Shown here piece by piece: positions 14,134 through 15,581 of a stretch of DNA of 15,581 nucleotides (position 1 is the stretch's first letter; every line of letters begins with the position of its first letter). The position numbers and the translations under genes were made by a program. Under the pieces are notes generated by a model. The model was given only the letters and a program-made list of their open reading frames with translations. It searched no databases and was not told the DNA's origin. Source of the DNA: Treponema sp. (GTDB lineage Bacteria; Spirochaetota; Spirochaetia; Treponematales; Breznakiellaceae); the NCBI GenBank assembly GCA_031267115.1, contig JAIRZS010000210.1, positions 1 to 15,581 on the forward strand, written 5' to 3'.

Positions 14134-14165
14134 ATCGATCGATCGATCAATCAATCGCTCGCTCG
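14134..14165 (+). repeat. Degenerate tetranucleotide repeat, 8 units
   Basis: Eight successive four-base units read ATCG x3, ATCA x2, ATCG, CTCG x2. The repeat lies in the gene-free stretch about 180 bp upstream of the LacI-family gene's ATG. It is imperfect, so slippage-driven variation is less likely than for a pure tract. Confidence 0.8.
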
Positions 14166-14187
14166 TTTCTAATATATTATCGCGGCC

Positions 14188-14213
14188 CCTGCCGGCAACG
14201 GCGGGTTTTTTTT
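14188..14213 (+). terminator. Intrinsic terminator upstream of LacI-family gene
   Basis: A 7-bp stem CCTGCCG/CGGCGGG (one G-U pair; 14188-14194/14199-14205) with a GCAA loop is followed directly by eight T. It is the only strong plus-strand terminator after the OmpA-type gene, 300 bp upstream, and it isolates the LacI-family transcription unit. Confidence 0.8.
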
Positions 14214-14265
14214 ACGCGTAATCCGCGGGGCCGCCCGGTTTTGTATTTTTTTTTGAAATTTTTGC

Positions 14266-14295
14266 TTGACACCTTAAAAAGATCGGCTTTATACT
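14266..14295 (+). promoter_or_regulatory. Sigma-70-type promoter of LacI-family gene
   Basis: A perfect -35 TTGACA (14266-14271), an 18-base spacer and -10 TATACT (14290-14295) are present. The expected start is near 14302, inside the palindromic operator that begins right after the -10. Confidence 0.8.
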
Positions 14296-14332
14296 GGTTT
14301 TGGGAACGTTCCCTAGGAACGTTCCCAAAACC
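14296..14332 (+). promoter_or_regulatory. 37-bp palindromic LacI-family operator
   Basis: Two 17-bp arms (14296-14312 and 14316-14332) are exact reverse complements around CTA. Each arm itself contains a palindrome with the central AACGTT typical of LacI-family operators: GGGAACGTTCCC (14302-14313) and GGAACGTTCC (14316-14325), centres 13 bp apart. It lies immediately after the -10 and over the likely transcription start, so the LacI-family protein encoded next probably represses itself here. Confidence 0.8.
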
Positions 14333-14341
14333 GGGGTTTAG

Positions 14342-15379
14342 ATGTCTGTAAAGGAAAACGGCCTGAGTACGATTTTTGATGTCGCGAAGATGGCGGGGGT
14401 CTCAAAGTCCACCGTGTCCAGGGTGCTGAATCAGCCGGATGACGTTAAGCCGGAAATAAAGGACGCGGTATTAAAGGCAATTAAAAAACTGGACTATACC
14501 CCGAGCTACTTTGCCCAGGGGATAAGGACCGGAAGAACCAAAACCATCGCCATGCTTGTGCCGGATTTTAGCAATGTATTTTACTCGGAGTTATTCAGGG
14601 GAGTCGAATCGGTTGCGTTAAAGTCGGGCTATATGGTAATTATCTGCAATACCGATCACCGGATCGAAGAAGAATACCGCTATATCAACAAACTCATCGG
14701 TCGCAAAATCGACGGGATCATCTATAACACCTACAATATCAGCCGGGAAAATATAGATACCCTTACCGGACTGACGGCCCAAACGCCGATTGTTTTTATG
14801 GACAATGTGTTCAGGAAAGGGGACGACCTTTCCTATGTGGTTACCGAGGGCCGCGACAGCACCTGCGAGGCCGTAACCTATCTTTACCGCCAGGGCCGCC
14901 GCCGTATCGGCTATATAAAAATGGTGCCCAAGATCAGCGTAATTGAAAACCGTTTCCGGGGCTACCTGAAGGGCCTTAAAAACTGCGGGCTTCCGGCGGA
15001 AGAACAGCTTATCTACCAGCCGGACCCGGCGATACTGGGGAATATCGATCACATGAAGATAGGCGCCATTGCCGGCGCTTATTTCGCCTCTCTTCCCAGC
15101 CCGCCGGACGCGATTGTTGCCGGGTTCGACGTTTTAAGCATCGGCTGTATGCGGGAACTGAAGAAGCTGGGCGTAAAGATTCCCGACGATATGGCGCTTA
15201 TAGGTTTTGACAATATCTTGCTTTGCGAGCTGGTAGAACCCGCCTTAAGCACGATAGCCCAGCCCATCGCGAAGCTGGGCGCCGCCGCCGCGCAGATCAT
15301 TATCGACAAGCTCCAGGGCAGGGCGACCCAGGACAAGGTAGTTTTCCCCGGGGAACTTCTCTTAAGGCAGAGTACCTGA
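14342..15379 (+). CDS. LacI-family transcriptional regulator
   Basis: The 345-aa product has an N-terminal helix-turn-helix (TIFDVAKMAGVSKSTVSRVLN, 10-30), a hinge helix (about 55-63, YTPSYFAQGIRTGRT; Ile61 stands where Leu usually intercalates at the central CG), and a periplasmic-binding-protein-like sensor domain (about 66-345: TIAMLVPDFSNVFYSELFRGVE, DGIIYNTYN, PDAIVAGFDVLSIGCMRELKKLGVKIPDDMALIGFDN). The effector is probably a sugar or derivative, not identifiable from sequence. ATG at 14342 has only GGGG as a weak ribosome binding site; no better start is visible. It sits 62 bp before a probable sugar-binding protein gene, so it most likely controls that transporter and itself through the operator at 14296-14332. 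Confidence 0.92.
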   Translation: MSVKENGLSTIFDVAKMAGVSKSTVSRVLNQPDDVKPEIKDAVLKAIKKLDYTPSYFAQGIRTGRTKTIAMLVPDFSNVFYSELFRGVESVALKSGYMVIICNTDHRIEEEYRYINKLIGRKIDGIIYNTYNISRENIDTLTGLTAQTPIVFMDNVFRKGDDLSYVVTEGRDSTCEAVTYLYRQGRRRIGYIKMVPKISVIENRFRGYLKGLKNCGLPAEEQLIYQPDPAILGNIDHMKIGAIAGAYFASLPSPPDAIVAGFDVLSIGCMRELKKLGVKIPDDMALIGFDNILLCELVEPALSTIAQPIAKLGAAAAQIIIDKLQGRATQDKVVFPGELLLRQST

Positions 15380-15394
15380 TTAAAGGTGATTACG

Positions 15395-15412
15395 CTCCGC
15401 CGTTTGGCGGGG
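15395..15412 (+). other. Hairpin between regulator and binding-protein gene
   Basis: A 7-bp stem CTCCGCC/GGCGGGG (one G-U pair; loop GTTT) lies between the regulator stop codon and the next gene. It is followed by AT-rich sequence ending in ATTTTT (15422-15428), so it could act as a weak terminator or set different mRNA levels of the two genes. Confidence 0.45.
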
Positions 15413-15441
15413 ATAATTAATTATTTTTGCGGAGGAAAAGT

Positions 15442-15581
15442 ATGAAAAACTTCTCTAGACCAAAGGCCCCGGTAGCGGTATTGGCGGCGCTTCTCCTGGT
15501 TGCTGTAGCCCTTATGCCGGTTATGGCAGGAGGCCGCCAGCAGGCCGACAGCGGCAGGATCAGCGTAAGGTATGTGTGCCT
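15442..15581 (+). CDS. Probable sugar ABC transporter substrate-binding protein, 5' part
   Basis: Only the first 46 codons are in the window. ATG at 15442 has GGAGG (15431-15435) at a good distance. The product starts MKNFSRPKAPVAVLAALLLV and is a clear signal peptide with cleavage expected near PVMA|GG, followed by GRQQADSGRISVRYV. The AGGRQQ junction after the signal peptide and the first beta strand (ISVRYV) resemble treponemal extracytoplasmic sugar-binding proteins, and the neighbouring LacI-family regulator supports this. There is no Cys at the cleavage site in this part, so a lipoprotein is not indicated. Family assignment rests on little sequence. Confidence 0.6.
   Translation, partial: MKNFSRPKAPVAVLAALLLVAVALMPVMAGGRQQADSGRISVRYVC

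Noticed and set aside
14134..14165. Possible CRISPR-like tandem repeat
   Set aside because: The units are four bases long with no spacers; it is a simple tandem repeat.

Overview
The window looks like a spirochete chromosome of the Treponema group, quite possibly a gut treponeme. The basis is: two short (about 285 aa) FlaB-type flagellins lacking the variable outer domains, an flgL-fliW-csrA cluster, a long FliD, a PilZ protein next to an HD-GYP protein, and a sugar-transporter-type precursor ending in AGGRQQ as is common in treponemes. Genus is an inference; no rRNA or tRNA was seen.

Layout. (1) 1-2398, plus strand: flgL, fliW, csrA. The operon is interrupted by short non-coding mobile elements (MITEs) before flgL and between flgL and fliW; they carry 14-bp inverted ends and 8-bp target duplications. 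(2) 12553 down to 2550, minus strand: two flagellin genes (12553-11693, 11395-10544), flaG, fliD, then, after a 509-bp stretch with no gene that holds a third MITE (7356-7529) and a modular hairpin repeat (7649-7794), an unknown 274-aa protein, a membrane PilZ protein, a small unknown protein, tsaE, tsaB and a PAS/HD-GYP protein. Within that gap 7538-7648 shows nothing recognisable. (3) 12919-13887, plus strand: an OmpA-type lipoprotein with a 20-proline linker, divergent from the flagellin gene. The 365-bp divergent gap 12554-12918 holds a sigma-28-like promoter, a CsrA-type leader hairpin and a hairpin in the ompA-side leader. (4) 13888-14341 (454 bp, no gene) holds another modular hairpin repeat, a tetranucleotide repeat, an intrinsic terminator, and the promoter and operator of a LacI-family regulator (14342-15379). 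(5) The window ends in the start of what is probably a sugar-binding protein gene (15442 onward).

How it fits together. FlgL joins hook to filament, the two flagellins build the filament core, FliD caps it and FlaG affects filament assembly. FliW and CsrA form the known partner-switch that couples flagellin secretion to flagellin translation. Both flagellin leaders carry a perfect hairpin presenting GGA in a four-base loop, plus a second GGA in the ribosome binding site, as expected for CsrA targets, so both sides of the circuit appear to lie in this window. HD-GYP (c-di-GMP hydrolysis) and PilZ (c-di-GMP binding) sit in the same gene run and may add a second layer of motility control. The most notable structures outside the genes are the IS66-like MITEs (one nested inside an older copy), the modular palindromic repeat family (three copies), and a 37-bp palindromic operator over the LacI-family gene's own transcription start.
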